From: Agromyces bracchium | GTDB taxonomy: Bacteria > Actinomycetota > Actinomycetes > Actinomycetales > Microbacteriaceae | Direction: 5' to 3' | DNA: 64,000 nucleotides | Assembly: GCF_009709675.1 (NCBI RefSeq) | Contig: NZ_WMLB01000022.1 | Location: 124,001-188,000, forward strand | In this document: positions 1 through 11,249 of the stretch, one piece after another | Layout of the letters: the number at the start of each line of letters is the position of its first letter | Position numbering within the stretch: the stretch's first letter is position 1 | Program-made: the position numbers and the translations under genes | The notes under the pieces: model-generated | What the model saw: only the letters and a program-made list of their open reading frames with translations | Database searches by the model: none | What the model was told of the DNA's origin: nothing

Positions 1-745
1 GCAGCGCCGTCGCGAACGCGACCGCGCCCGCGACGTTCTCGGTGCCCGAGCGGCGACCCCGCTCCTGGCCGCCGCCGTGCAGCACGGGCTCGATCGGCAG
101 TCGACCGCGCACGATCAGCGCGCCCGTGCCCTTCGGTGCGCCGACCTTGTGGCCGGCCAGCGAGAGCGCGTCGACGCCGAGCTCGTCGATCGCGAGCGGG
201 AGCCATCCGGCCGCCTGCACGGCGTCGGTGTGCATGAGCGCGCCCGACGCGTGCGCGACCGCGGCGAGTTCCGCGACCGGGTTCACCGTGCCGACCTCGT
301 TGTTCGCCAGCTGCACCGAGACGAGCGTCGTGTCGGGTCGGATGACGCGGGCCAGCGCCGCGGGCGCGACGGCGCCCGTCGCATCGACCTCGACCTCGTC
401 GACCTCGAACCCGTGCAGGCGCCGGAGCGCGTCGGCGGACGCGAGCACGGCCTCGTGCTCGACGGGGGAGACGACGACGTGCCGTCCGCGCGGGTTCGCG
501 AGCGCGAGGCCGATGATCGCGAGGTTGTCGGCCTCGGTGCCGCCCGAGGTGAACACGACGTCGCCGGCGCGGCATCCGACCACCGACGCGACCTCGTCGC
601 GCGCCCACCCCAGCGCGCGCGCGGCTTCCTCGCCGACGCCGTGCCGGCTCGACGGGTTGCCGAACGCGCCCGTGAGGTAGGGCCACATCGCCTCGAGCGC
701 CTCGCGGCGGACGGGCGTCGTGGCGGCGTGGTCGGCGAAGATCAC
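1..745 (-). CDS. Cysteine desulfurase (NifS/IscS-like), 3' part cut by window edge
   Basis: PLP-dependent class V aminotransferase fold enzyme that removes sulfur from cysteine, here probably to build the Fe-S cluster of the adjacent quinolinate synthase. About 248 codons are visible; the C-terminal part with the catalytic Cys loop lies beyond position 1. Seen: N-terminal DHAATTPV, the SGGTEADN substrate/PLP loop (about 67-74), a His in VEHEAV (about 97), HTDAVQ, and the PLP lysine in GHKVGAPKG (about K200). The GTG start at 745-743 overlaps the nadC stop as GTGA, so it is the last visible gene of the nad operon. Placement of a cysteine desulfurase after nadC is typical of actinobacteria. Confidence 0.93.
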   Translation of the reverse strand, partial: MIFADHAATTPVRREALEAMWPYLTGAFGNPSSRHGVGEEAARALGWARDEVASVVGCRAGDVVFTSGGTEADNLAIIGLALANPRGRHVVVSPVEHEAVLASADALRRLHGFEVDEVEVDATGAVAPAALARVIRPDTTLVSVQLANNEVGTVNPVAELAAVAHASGALMHTDAVQAAGWLPLAIDELGVDALSLAGHKVGAPKGTGALIVRGRLPIEPVLHGGGQERGRRSGTENVAGAVAFATAL

Positions 746-1605
746 GCCGGGCCCGCCTCGATGACGACGTCGAGGCCGAGGTCGAGCGCGCGCGCCGAGT
801 GCGTGAGCGCGCCGACGGAGATGACGTCGACGCCCGTCGCGGCGATGCCGGCGACCGTGTCGAGGTTCACCCCGCCCGAGGCCTCGACGATCGCGCGGCC
901 GTCGATGAGCGCGACGCCCTCGCGCAGCGCGTCGAGGTCGAAGTTGTCGAGCATGATCGTGTCGGCGCCGCCCGCGAGGACGGCCGGGATCTGCTCGACC
1001 CGGTCGACCTCGACCTCGAGGTGGGCGGTGTGCGGCATCCGCTCGCGCGCCGCGCGCAGCGCCTCGGCGAGGTCGGCGCCGCCCGCGGTGAGCACCGCGA
1101 GGTGGTTGTCCTTGGCCATGATCGCGTCGGAGAGCGACCGGCGATGGTTGCGGCCGCCGCCGTCGCGCACGGCCTGGCGTTCGAGGCTGCGGAGGCCCGG
1201 CGTGGTCTTCCGCGTGTCGACGATGCGCGCACGGGTGCCCGCGACCGCCGCGACGTAGCGCGCGGTCAGTGTCGCCACGCCCGACATCCGCTGCACGAGG
1301 TTCAGCGCGACGCGCTCGGCGCGCAGGATGCCGCGGGCCGGCCCGGCCACGCGCGCGAGCACGTCGCCCGCCGCGAACGGCTCGCCGTCGGCGGCGAGCA
1401 CCTCGACCGCGATGCGCGTGTCGACGAGCCGGAACGTCGCCTCGACGACACGCGCCCCGCTGAACACGCCGGGTTCGCGCGCGACGAGCTCGGCCGTCGC
1501 GGTCGCCGCCTCGGGGATCAGCGTCTCGCCGGTGAGGTCGCCCCACGGGGCGTCCTCGTCGAGCGCCATCAGCACGATCCGCTCGATCTCGCGGGTCTCG
1601 GTCAT
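742..1605 (-). CDS. nadC: Nicotinate-nucleotide pyrophosphorylase (quinolinate phosphoribosyltransferase)
   Basis: Converts quinolinate and PRPP to nicotinate mononucleotide, third step of de novo NAD synthesis, in the cytosol. 287 aa, the usual family length. Seen: N-terminal PWGDLT, VDTRKTTPGLR (PRPP/quinolinate-binding Arg and Lys), GGGRNHRRSLSD and AKDNH, and the C-terminal barrel motifs IMLDNF, EASGGVN and DVISVGALTHSA. The ATG at 1605-1603 overlaps the nadB TGA as ATGA, and its own TGA overlaps the GTG of the desulfurase, so translation of the three genes is probably coupled. Confidence 0.97.
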   Translation of the reverse strand: MTETREIERIVLMALDEDAPWGDLTGETLIPEAATATAELVAREPGVFSGARVVEATFRLVDTRIAVEVLAADGEPFAAGDVLARVAGPARGILRAERVALNLVQRMSGVATLTARYVAAVAGTRARIVDTRKTTPGLRSLERQAVRDGGGRNHRRSLSDAIMAKDNHLAVLTAGGADLAEALRAARERMPHTAHLEVEVDRVEQIPAVLAGGADTIMLDNFDLDALREGVALIDGRAIVEASGGVNLDTVAGIAATGVDVISVGALTHSARALDLGLDVVIEAGPA

Positions 1606-3209
1606 CAGGCGGCCTGCCTCTCCAGGGTCGGGCGGTGCGCGCTTCGCGCACCGGCGGGGGCTGCCGGCTCGTCGGTTCGCGTGTGGGCGCCGATGCTCTC
1701 GGAGCGCGCGAGCGCCGCGGCGACGGTGAGCCGGGCGAGCTCGAGGAGGTTGCGGTCCTCGACGCTCCGCCGGTCGACGGGCTCCGGGGCGTGCCAGGCG
1801 TCGAGGCGAGCGGATGCCTCGGCGAGGCCGGCCGCGTCGCGCTCGAGCCCGACGTGGTCCCACATCAGCCGCTGCAGCTCCTCGCGCTCGACCGGCCCGC
1901 TCACCCGGCCCGCGTCCGCATCGGCGGATATACGATCCGCCGCGCCGCCCGGGCCCGGGCCGCCTCCCGTGCGGCGGATCGTATATCCGCTGTCGTGAAC
2001 GTGGGAGATGAGATCGGCAGGGGCGGATGCCGCGTGCGCGATCGCGGCGGCGGCGCGCTCGGCGAACACCGCGCCCTCGAGGAGCGAGTTCGAGGCGAGC
2101 CGGTTCGCCCCGTGCACCCCGGTGCGGGCCGCCTCGCCGACGGCCCAGAGGCCGAGGAGGCTCGAGCGTCCGTCGAGGTCGGTGACGATCCCGCCCATGG
2201 CGTAGTGCGCGGCGGGCACGATCGGCACGGGCTCGAGCGACCAGTCGAAGCCCGCGGCCCGGCACGCCCGGTCGAGCGACGGGAACCGCCGCGCGAGGAA
2301 CTCCGCACCGAGCGCGGTCGCGTCCAGGCGCGCCGGCTCGCCGCCCTGCTCGGCCATCCGCCGCCATACGGCGCGGGCGACCACGTCGCGCGGGGCGAGC
2401 TCGCCCCGCGGGTCGACGTCGAGCAGGAACCGGTGCCCGCCGGCGTCGCGGATGACCGCGCCCTCGCCGCGCACGGCCTCGGAGATGAGGGGCGTTCCCG
2501 GCACCGCCAGCGCGGTCGGGTGGAACTGCACGAACTCGAGGTCGGCCACCTCGGCGCCGGCTCGAGCCGCGGCCGCGACGCCGTCGCCGGTCGCGACGTC
2601 GGGGTTCGTCGTGTGGGCGTACAGCATGCCCGAGCCGCCCGTCGCGAGCACGACGGCGTCGGCCCGGAGCTCGCGCATCGAGCCCGCGCCATCCGCCCCG
2701 CCCTCGACGAGCACCTGCGCGCCCACGACCCGGCCGCCCTCCACGACGAGGTCGACGAGGGTCGCGTGCTCGAGCACGCGGATGCCGCGACGACGGACCG
2801 TCCCGACGAGCGCCGCCTCGATCGCCGCGCCCGTCGAATCGCCTCCCGCGTGCAGGATGCGGGCACGCGAGTGCGCCGCCTCGAGCCCGCGCGCGATGCC
2901 GGACTCGTCGCGGTCGAACGCGACGCCGAACCGGATCAGGTCGCGGATCCGGGCCGGTCCCTCCGACGTCAGGATCTCGATCGCCTCGGGATCGCCGAGC
3001 CCGGCGCCCGCGGCGAGCGTGTCGGCGGCGTGGCGCTCCGGGGCGTCGCCCGCGAAGACCGCGGCGGCGATGCCGCCCTGCGCCCACGGCGTCGAGCCCT
3101 CGTCGATGGCGGCCTTCGTCACGACGGTGACCTCGCAGCCCGCCTCGGCGGCGCGGATCGCCGTCCACAGCCCGGAGATGCCGGAGCCGACGACGAGCAC
3201 GGCGGTCAT
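1605..3209 (-). CDS. nadB: L-aspartate oxidase
   Basis: FAD-dependent oxidation of aspartate to iminoaspartate, first step of de novo NAD synthesis. 534 aa. Seen: N-terminal dinucleotide-binding GSGISG, STPWAQGGIAA, GGDSTGAAI, ATGGSGMLY, QFHPTAL, the HYAMGGI loop, and GANRLASNSLLEG before the C-terminal three-helix domain (ELQRLMWDHVG). Between the FAD domain and that helical domain (about residues 407-429) there is a Gly/Pro-rich stretch encoded by a long inverted repeat; see the separate repeat entry. The frame is intact through it, so the gene is probably functional. One base separates it from nadA. Confidence 0.96.
   Translation of the reverse strand: MTAVLVVGSGISGLWTAIRAAEAGCEVTVVTKAAIDEGSTPWAQGGIAAAVFAGDAPERHAADTLAAGAGLGDPEAIEILTSEGPARIRDLIRFGVAFDRDESGIARGLEAAHSRARILHAGGDSTGAAIEAALVGTVRRRGIRVLEHATLVDLVVEGGRVVGAQVLVEGGADGAGSMRELRADAVVLATGGSGMLYAHTTNPDVATGDGVAAAARAGAEVADLEFVQFHPTALAVPGTPLISEAVRGEGAVIRDAGGHRFLLDVDPRGELAPRDVVARAVWRRMAEQGGEPARLDATALGAEFLARRFPSLDRACRAAGFDWSLEPVPIVPAAHYAMGGIVTDLDGRSSLLGLWAVGEAARTGVHGANRLASNSLLEGAVFAERAAAAIAHAASAPADLISHVHDSGYTIRRTGGGPGPGGAADRISADADAGRVSGPVEREELQRLMWDHVGLERDAAGLAEASARLDAWHAPEPVDRRSVEDRNLLELARLTVAAALARSESIGAHTRTDEPAAPAGARSAHRPTLERQAA
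1924..1990. repeat. 67-bp palindromic element inside nadB
   Basis: Two exact 20-bp inverted arms (1924-1943 and 1971-1990) flank a 27-bp GC-rich spacer. Each arm is itself a small hairpin, GCGGAT and ATCCGC around a 5-nt centre (ATACG in the left arm, CGTAT in the right). The arms hold TATAC/GTATA runs that are AT-rich compared with surrounding coding DNA. The element is translated in frame, giving SGYTIRRTGGGPGPGG and a few residues more, in the linker between two NadB domains. I find no second copy in the window. It looks like a small mobile palindrome tolerated within a gene, but that is inference. Confidence 0.8.
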
Positions 3210-3210
3210 G

Positions 3211-4632
3211 TCAGGCTCCGGTCGTGGCGGGAGCGGGGGAGGCACCCGAGCGCGCGGCCGCGGCATCCGTCGCCGCCGCGATCGTGGACCCGGCCGGGAC
3301 CGGCACCGAGGCCGGGGGCTTCGCCGCGAGCATGCGCTCGAGCGCGAGGCGCGCGGGTTCCGCGACGTCCTCGGCGACCGAGATGCGGTTGACCACACGG
3401 CCCGCCACGAGCTCCTCGAGCACCCACGCGAGGTAGCCCGGGTGGATGCGGTACATCGTCGAGCACGGGCACACGACCGGATCGAGGCAGAAGATCTCGT
3501 GCTCGGGGTGCTCGGCCGCGAGGCGCTGCACGAGGTTGATCTCGGTGCCGATCGCGAACGTCGAGCCGGCGGGCGCCGCCTGGATCGCCTTGACGATGAA
3601 GTCGGTCGAGCCCGCGGCATCCGCCGCGTCGACGACGGGCATCGGGCACTCGGGGTGCACGATGACCTGCACGCCGGGGTGCTCGGCGCGGGCGCGCTCG
3701 ATCTGGTCGACCGTGAACCGCTTGTGCACCGAGCAGAAGCCGTGCCAGAGGATGACGCGGGCGTCGGCGAGCTCCTCGGCGGTGTTGCCGCCGAGGGTCT
3801 TGCGCGGGTTCCACATGGGCATGGCCTCGAGCGGCACGCCCATGGCCTTCGCGGTGTTGCGGCCGAGGTGCTGATCGGGGAAGAACAGCACGCGCTGCCC
3901 GCGCTCGAACGCCTGCTCGAGCACGACGCGGGCGTTCGACGAGGTGCAGACGATGCCGCCGTTGCGCCCGACGAAGCCCTTCAGCGCCGCGGACGAGTTC
4001 ATGTAGGTCACGGGGATCACGGGAACCCGGCCGTCGGCGTCGACGGCGGCGAGGTCGCCGTAGACCTCCTCGAGCTGCTCCCAGCACTCCTCGACGCCCG
4101 ACTCGTCGGCCATGTCGGCCATCGAGCAGCCCGCGGCGAGGTTCGGCAGGATCACGGCCTGGTCGGGCCGCGAGAGCATGTCGGCGGTCTCGGCCATGAA
4201 GTGCACGCCGCAGAACACGATCGCCTCGGCCTCGGGGCGCGTCATCGCGGCGTTCGCGAGCTGGAACGAGTCGCCCGTGAAGTCGGCGTGCTGCACGACC
4301 TCGTCGCGCTGGTAGAAGTGGCCGAGGACCACGACCTTCTCGCCGAGCGTCGCCTTCGCGGCGCGGATGCGGTCGTGCAGCTCGGCGTCAGTCGCCTCGC
4401 GATACTCGGCGGGCAGTGCGCCCTGGCGCGGCGAGCCGGTCGGGATCACGTCGCCCATGGACGAGCCGGGCCCGTAGCCGGCGGGCCCGGCGTCGAACTC
4501 CCACGGCCCCTTCGCGAGGTCGGGCGTGCAGGTCTCGCCGGCGGCCTTCCCGGCCGTGATGAGCCGGATGGTGCGGTCGACGGATGCCGCGAGGCGGACC
4601 TCGCGCTCGGGCGTGGTGGCGGTGGTGCTCAT
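3211..4632 (-). CDS. nadA: Quinolinate synthase
   Basis: [4Fe-4S] enzyme condensing iminoaspartate with dihydroxyacetone phosphate to quinolinate. 473 aa, longer than the E. coli enzyme because of an N-terminal actinobacterial extension (about 75 aa) and an Ala-rich C-tail. Seen: GHFYQRDEVV, SFQLANAA, three likely cluster cysteines in FCGVHFMAE, VCTSSNA and VVCPCSTM, plus HPECPMPV. The ATG overlaps the regulator stop as ATGA. The downstream cysteine desulfurase fits supply of sulfur for this cluster. Confidence 0.97.
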   Translation of the reverse strand: MSTTATTPEREVRLAASVDRTIRLITAGKAAGETCTPDLAKGPWEFDAGPAGYGPGSSMGDVIPTGSPRQGALPAEYREATDAELHDRIRAAKATLGEKVVVLGHFYQRDEVVQHADFTGDSFQLANAAMTRPEAEAIVFCGVHFMAETADMLSRPDQAVILPNLAAGCSMADMADESGVEECWEQLEEVYGDLAAVDADGRVPVIPVTYMNSSAALKGFVGRNGGIVCTSSNARVVLEQAFERGQRVLFFPDQHLGRNTAKAMGVPLEAMPMWNPRKTLGGNTAEELADARVILWHGFCSVHKRFTVDQIERARAEHPGVQVIVHPECPMPVVDAADAAGSTDFIVKAIQAAPAGSTFAIGTEINLVQRLAAEHPEHEIFCLDPVVCPCSTMYRIHPGYLAWVLEELVAGRVVNRISVAEDVAEPARLALERMLAAKPPASVPVPAGSTIAAATDAAAARSGASPAPATTGA

Positions 4633-5405
4633 TGCGGTTCCTTGCTGTGCGTTCCGGGCCTGGTGGGGGATGCGGTGGCGGATGCCGCGTGCGGCTGCGC
4701 GGGCGCCGGTGAGGGCGACGCCACGGGCGAATGGGCGGGATCGAAGCGGTAGAGGGCCGGCGGGCGGTGCCGCGTGCCCGCGAGGCGCTCGCCGGTGTCG
4801 ATGAGGGTGCCGGACGCCTCGATCGTGCGTCGGAAGTTCGCGGGGTCGAGGCGGCGCCGGAGCACGGCCTCATGCACCCGGCGGAGCTCGGCCATCGTGA
4901 AGCGCTCGCCGAGGAGCGCGTGCGCGATGCGCGAGTAGACGAGCTTGGTGCGCAGGCGCCGGAGCGCGTAATCGATGATCGCGGCGTGGTCGAAGGCGAG
5001 GTCGGGCAGGGCGTCCTCGTCGAACCAGCGGACGTTCTCGTCGGAGACGGCGCGCTCCACCTCGTCGGAGTGCACGAGCGCCCAGTAGACGACGGAGACG
5101 ACGCGCTCGCCGGGGGAGCGGTCGGGGTCGCCGAACGTGTAGAGCTGCTCGAGGTACTTCGGCGCGAGTCCGGTCGTCTCGTTGAGGGTGCGGGCCGCGG
5201 CACCGTCGAGCGCCTCGCTCACCGGGAGCCAGCCGCCCGGCAGCGCCCACTGGCCGAGGCCGGGTTCGCGCAGGCGGCGGACGAGCGGGATGCGCAGGCT
5301 GGCGGGGCGCTCGCGGTCGTCGGCGACGCCGTCGGCCTGGTCGGGGGCGAGGGCGAAGATGACCGTGGAGACGGCCAGGCGCGCGTGCGTGTCGTGCTGC
5401 GACAT
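4629..5405 (-). CDS. nrtR: NrtR-type Nudix-related transcriptional regulator of NAD synthesis
   Basis: Repressor with an N-terminal Nudix-like sensor (residues about 10-150) and a C-terminal winged helix (about 160-225, ERFTMAELRRVHEAVL). The Nudix box has GGWLPVSEAL but ends in RTLNETTG instead of REUXEEXG, so catalytic glutamates are missing. This fits the NrtR family, which binds ADP-ribose rather than hydrolysing it. Residues 226-258 are a Pro/Ala/Ser tail. It is the first gene of the nad operon. A GAGAGGGG ribosome site precedes the ATG, and two inverted repeats lie 22-75 bp upstream, so autorepression of the whole operon is likely. Confidence 0.9.
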   Translation of the reverse strand: MSQHDTHARLAVSTVIFALAPDQADGVADDRERPASLRIPLVRRLREPGLGQWALPGGWLPVSEALDGAAARTLNETTGLAPKYLEQLYTFGDPDRSPGERVVSVVYWALVHSDEVERAVSDENVRWFDEDALPDLAFDHAAIIDYALRRLRTKLVYSRIAHALLGERFTMAELRRVHEAVLRRRLDPANFRRTIEASGTLIDTGERLAGTRHRPPALYRFDPAHSPVASPSPAPAQPHAASATASPTRPGTHSKEPQ

Positions 5406-5426
5406 CCGTTCGCCCCTCTCGCCGTG

Positions 5427-5449
5427 CTTAGAGTCACCGTGACGCTAAG
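5427..5449. promoter_or_regulatory. Operator box 1 before nrtR-nadABC
   Basis: A 23-bp near-perfect inverted repeat: CTTAG at 5427-5431 and CTAAG at 5445-5449 outside, GTCAC and GTGAC inside, centre at 5438. It ends 22 bp upstream of the nrtR ATG. The position and symmetry suit a dimeric winged-helix repressor, most simply NrtR itself. The assignment to NrtR is inference. Confidence 0.75.
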
Positions 5450-5463
5450 TGGTTCGAGGTCAG

Positions 5464-5482
5464 CTTACAGTCACGGTGACAC
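5464..5482. promoter_or_regulatory. Operator box 2 before nrtR-nadABC
   Basis: Contains GTCACGGTGAC, an 11-bp perfect inverted repeat at 5470-5480, preceded by CTTACA. It repeats the core of box 1 with the centre 37 bp away. The outer half on the right is poor, so it may be a secondary site. It lies between nrtR and the divergent gcv promoter and could in principle affect both. Confidence 0.65.
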
Positions 5483-5558
5483 GAACGCGAATCGCATGAC
5501 GCCGACGCCCGCGACGCGCGCACGGCACCGGGCGCGCGGACCCGGGCGCGCGCGTTGG

Positions 5559-5564
5559 TAGACT
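5559..5564 (+). promoter_or_regulatory. -10 box of the gcvTHP promoter
   Basis: TAGACT, the same hexamer seen before several other genes of this window. Transcription starting about 7 nt downstream (near 5571) would begin just before the glycine riboswitch. I see no convincing -35 hexamer. Confidence 0.55.
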
Positions 5565-5589
5565 GCCCCCGACAACCGCATACCGGGCC

Positions 5590-5800
5590 ATCGACGCATC
5601 GCGGGAGAGCCGGCCGGAACCCCCTGGGAACCGGACGGCACCGAAGGAGCAAGCCTCCCCGCCAATCTCTCAGGTCGCATCACCGCGATGACGAGGCCGA
5701 CTCTGAAAAGCGGATGCCGCAACGGCGGCTTCCCGCCGAAGGTGAAAGCACAGCTCCCCCGGAGCGTCGCGAAGCTCTCAGGCCCATGACAGAGGGGGAG
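5590..5800 (+). ncRNA. Tandem glycine riboswitch (gcvT element)
   Basis: Two glycine aptamers in series upstream of gcvT. Aptamer 1 (about 5597-5684) starts GCGGGAGAGC and has GGCACCGAAGGAGCAA followed by CCAATCTCTCAGGT. Aptamer 2 (about 5695-5797) has ACTCTGAAAAGCGG, GCCGAAGGTGAAAGCA, then GAAGCTCTCAGGCC and ACAGAGGGGGA. These are the conserved cores of the family. Glycine binding is expected to switch on the glycine-cleavage operon. About 50 nt separate it from the GTG of gcvT. Confidence 0.95.
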
Positions 5801-5847
5801 TTCTTCCGCGGCGACCGCCGCGTGATCCGCGCGATCCTGGAGAACTC

Positions 5848-7026
5848 GTGACCGACGCACCCGGAACCACCGAAACCGGCACCACCGAGCGCCGCAGCCC
5901 CCTCGACGAGGTGCACCGTGCCGCGGGCGCGTCGTTCACCGACTTCGCCGGCTGGCAGATGCCCGTGCGCTACTCGAGCGACCTCGCCGAGCACCACGCC
6001 GTGCGCGAGCACGCCGGCCTCTTCGACCTCTCGCACATGGGCGAGATCGTCGTCGTCGGGCCCGAGGCATCCGACGCCCTCGACTACGCGCTCGCCGGCA
6101 AGCTGTCGGCGATCGTCGAGGGCCAGGCGAAGTACTCGCTCCTCCTCGCCCGCGACGGCGGGGTCATCGACGACCTCGTCATCTACCGCACCGGCCCCGA
6201 CCGCTACATGGTCGTCGCGAACGCCGCGAACCGCCACGTCGTCGCCGAGGAGCTCCGAGCGCGCACCGCGCCGTTCGAGGCCGACGTCTTCGACGAGTCC
6301 GACGACATCGCGCTCGTCGCGCTGCAGGGCCCCGACGCGCTCGAGGTGCTGCAGCAGGCCCCGGGCTTCGGCATCGAGGGCCCCGGCAACGACGAGGAGG
6401 ACTTCGTCGCCGCCGTCGCCGCACTGAAGTACTACCGCGCGATCGCCGCGACGTGGGAGGGTGCGCCCGTGCTCGTCGCCCGGACCGGGTACACCGGCGA
6501 GGACGGCTTCGAGCTCTACGTCGCGCCCGAGCGCGCGAAGGCGCTGTGGGAGACGCTGCAGGAGACCGGCGGGCCGCGCGTCGTGCCGTGCGGTCTCGCG
6601 AGCCGCGACACGCTCCGCCTCGAGGCGGGTATGCCGCTGTACGGCCACGAGCTCTCGCGCGACATCTTCCCCGTGCAGGCCGGCCTCGGCCGCGTCGTCG
6701 CGTTGACCAAGGACGGCGACTTCGTCGGCCGCGCCGCGATCGAGCAGGGTCCCGCCGAGGGCGCGCCCGTGCTCGTCGGCCTCACCGCCGAGGGCCGACG
6801 GGCGCCGCGAGCCGGCTACGCCGTGTTCGACGGCGCCGGCGAGGACGCCCGCGAGGTCGGCGAGATCACCTCCGGCGCCCTCTCGCCCACGCTCGGACAC
6901 CCCGTGGCCATGGCGTTCGTCGCGCCCGACGTCGCGGAGGTCGGCTCGTCGCTCTTCGTCGACGTCCGCGGCACGCGAGTCGCGGCATCCGTCACCGCAC
7001 TGCCGTTCTACAAGCGCGGCGCCTGA
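5848..7026 (+). CDS. gcvT: Glycine cleavage system aminomethyltransferase (T protein)
   Basis: Moves the aminomethyl carbon from lipoylated GcvH to tetrahydrofolate, releasing ammonia. 392 aa, slightly long because of a Thr/Glu-rich N-terminus. Seen: [53 protein letters not shown], and the C-terminal [13 protein letters not shown] start chosen because the riboswitch ends shortly upstream and GGAG lies 6 nt before it. First gene of gcvTHP. Confidence 0.97.
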   Translation: MTDAPGTTETGTTERRSPLDEVHRAAGASFTDFAGWQMPVRYSSDLAEHHAVREHAGLFDLSHMGEIVVVGPEASDALDYALAGKLSAIVEGQAKYSLLLARDGGVIDDLVIYRTGPDRYMVVANAANRHVVAEELRARTAPFEADVFDESDDIALVALQGPDALEVLQQAPGFGIEGPGNDEEDFVAAVAALKYYRAIAATWEGAPVLVARTGYTGEDGFELYVAPERAKALWETLQETGGPRVVPCGLASRDTLRLEAGMPLYGHELSRDIFPVQAGLGRVVALTKDGDFVGRAAIEQGPAEGAPVLVGLTAEGRRAPRAGYAVFDGAGEDAREVGEITSGALSPTLGHPVAMAFVAPDVAEVGSSLFVDVRGTRVAASVTALPFYKRGA

Positions 7027-7088
7027 CCCACGAACCCGCCGGCGGCCGCGTCGCCGGTCCAGCACCACACGACCACGAGGAGCACCCC

Positions 7089-7460
7089 ATGACCGACCGC
7101 AGCGAACTGCAGTACACCGCCGAGCACGAGTGGGTGAAGGTCGACGGCGACACCGTCACCGTCGGCATCACCGACTACGCCGCCGAGAAGCTCGGCGACG
7201 TCGTCTACGTCGACCTGCCCGACGCGGGCAGCACCGTCGTCGCCGGCACCGTCGTCGGCGAGATCGAGTCGACGAAGTCGGTCGGCGAGCTGTTCGCCCC
7301 GGTCGACGGCGAGGTCGTCGAGTCGAACCAGGCCGTCGTCGACTCGCCCGAGCTCGTCAACAGCGACCCCTTCGGCGACGGATGGCTCCTGAAGCTCACG
7401 ACCACGTCGCTGCCCGCCCTGCTCAGCCTCGACGAGTACCGCGCCCTGACCGGCGAGTAG
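7089..7460 (+). CDS. gcvH: Glycine cleavage system H protein
   Basis: Lipoylated carrier that shuttles the aminomethyl group between GcvP, GcvT and the lipoamide dehydrogenase. 123 aa, typical length. The lipoylation lysine is K63 in [16 protein letters not shown] and ITDYA are at the N-terminal side. Start chosen at ATG 7089 behind GAGGAG. 62 bp after gcvT. Confidence 0.97.
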   Translation: MTDRSELQYTAEHEWVKVDGDTVTVGITDYAAEKLGDVVYVDLPDAGSTVVAGTVVGEIESTKSVGELFAPVDGEVVESNQAVVDSPELVNSDPFGDGWLLKLTTTSLPALLSLDEYRALTGE

Positions 7461-7514
7461 GTCTCGAGCCGCGGGCTCCGCCCGCTCCTCGACCCGCGAA
7501 CGACAAGGAAGACG

Positions 7515-10412
<2,898 letters not shown>

Positions 10413-10429
10413 CGGTTTCGAACGGAGCG

Positions 10430-10457
10430 CCGCGGACGGTCGTCAGGCCGTCCGCGG
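10430..10457. terminator. Bidirectional hairpin between gcvP and the 10443-10631 gene
   Basis: Perfect 10-bp arms CCGCGGACGG (10430-10439) and CCGTCCGCGG (10448-10457) around an 8-nt loop. The loop and right arm overlap the last codons of the convergent small gene. No T-run follows, as is common in this GC-rich DNA. Confidence 0.6.
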
Positions 10458-10631
10458 AGCGACGTGCCGCCCGCGCTCGACGTACGCGACCGAGCGGCGC
10501 TCGACGGCCGCGGCGCGGCGACGTGCGACGCGGCGTTCCGCCTCGCGGATCTCGGTCTCGTCCGCCGTGAAGCGGTGGTCGGTGCGACGGCCGGCGAGTC
10601 CGCCGGCGTTGACGGCGTGTGCGAGGTCCAT
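10443..10631 (-). CDS. Small hypothetical protein, Arg/Ala-rich
   Basis: 62 aa, not recognised. Start chosen at the ATG 10631-10629 because GGAGAAGGAAGC stands directly before it, the best ribosome site in this stretch. The protein is charged and helical-looking: residues 22-55 (TADETEIREAERRVARRRAA and on) could form one long basic helix. No signal peptide or membrane segment. It faces gcvP tail to tail and is divergent from the next gene. Confidence 0.55.
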   Translation of the reverse strand: MDLAHAVNAGGLAGRRTDHRFTADETEIREAERRVARRRAAAVERRSVAYVERGRHVAPRTA

Positions 10632-10772
10632 GCTTCCTTCTCCCGAGGTCGGACCGGGCGGTTCGGGCCCGGCATCGACCATGTTCCGCATGGTCGCAGG
10701 TCGCGACATCCGGGACGCCCCTCGACCAGCCCCGGGAGTACACTGAGGATCACTCGCACAAGGGGGGTGCGC

Positions 10773-11249
10773 ATGATGCCGATGGATGTCGTCGCCCTGC
10801 TCGCCACGCTCGGTTTCGCGGGGCTCATGGTCGGCTGCACGCTCGCCGGCGCACGGGGGCTCGGACTCGAGCAGCGCGCGGACCTGCTCGACCGACGCAA
10901 CCCGCAGCTGGCCGATGCCCTCCGCCGGGCCGAGTCCTTCACCGACCTCTCGCGCGGCGGCTTCTACGGTGGCGCGGAGCAGTTCTCCGTGGTCTGCACG
11001 CCCGGCCGCCGCAGCTGGATCGATGGAGCGCTCGTCCGATCGAACGACTCCGACCTGCGCGTCGAACCGCCGGAGGAGACGCTGCCGCCGATGCCCGCGA
11101 CCGTGGTCGCGCTCGCGGGAGCGCGTCACATGGCCGACGCGCCGCGGCCGCGGCATCCGTCGACCCTGCCCGTTCGACCGGACGCGCCCGTCGGTCAGTC
11201 GGCGGGCGGCGCGAAGAGCCCGGGCCACCAGCCGACCGCGAGCGGGTAG
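10773..11249 (+). CDS. Hypothetical protein with N-terminal hydrophobic segment
   Basis: 158 aa, not recognised. AAGGGGGGT lies 4 nt before the ATG at 10773. Residues 5-28 are hydrophobic and contain LMVGC, but there is no basic N-terminus, so I read it as a membrane anchor rather than a lipoprotein signal. The rest is hydrophilic, ending in a Pro-rich tail. Its 3' end overlaps the convergent CPBP gene by 55 bp, so a shorter protein or a spurious tail is possible. Confidence 0.5.
   Translation: MMPMDVVALLATLGFAGLMVGCTLAGARGLGLEQRADLLDRRNPQLADALRRAESFTDLSRGGFYGGAEQFSVVCTPGRRSWIDGALVRSNDSDLRVEPPEETLPPMPATVVALAGARHMADAPRPRHPSTLPVRPDAPVGQSAGGAKSPGHQPTASG

Noticed and set aside
1924..1990. Rho-independent terminator within nadB
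   Set aside because: The reading frame passes through it and nadC is translationally coupled downstream, so termination here would make no sense; no T-run follows on the coding strand.
742..3168. An 808-codon open frame covering nadB and nadC in the wrong frame for nadB
   Set aside because: Only its last 287 codons (nadC) have family motifs; the rest is the high-GC shadow of nadB, an Arg/Gly-rich text without domains.
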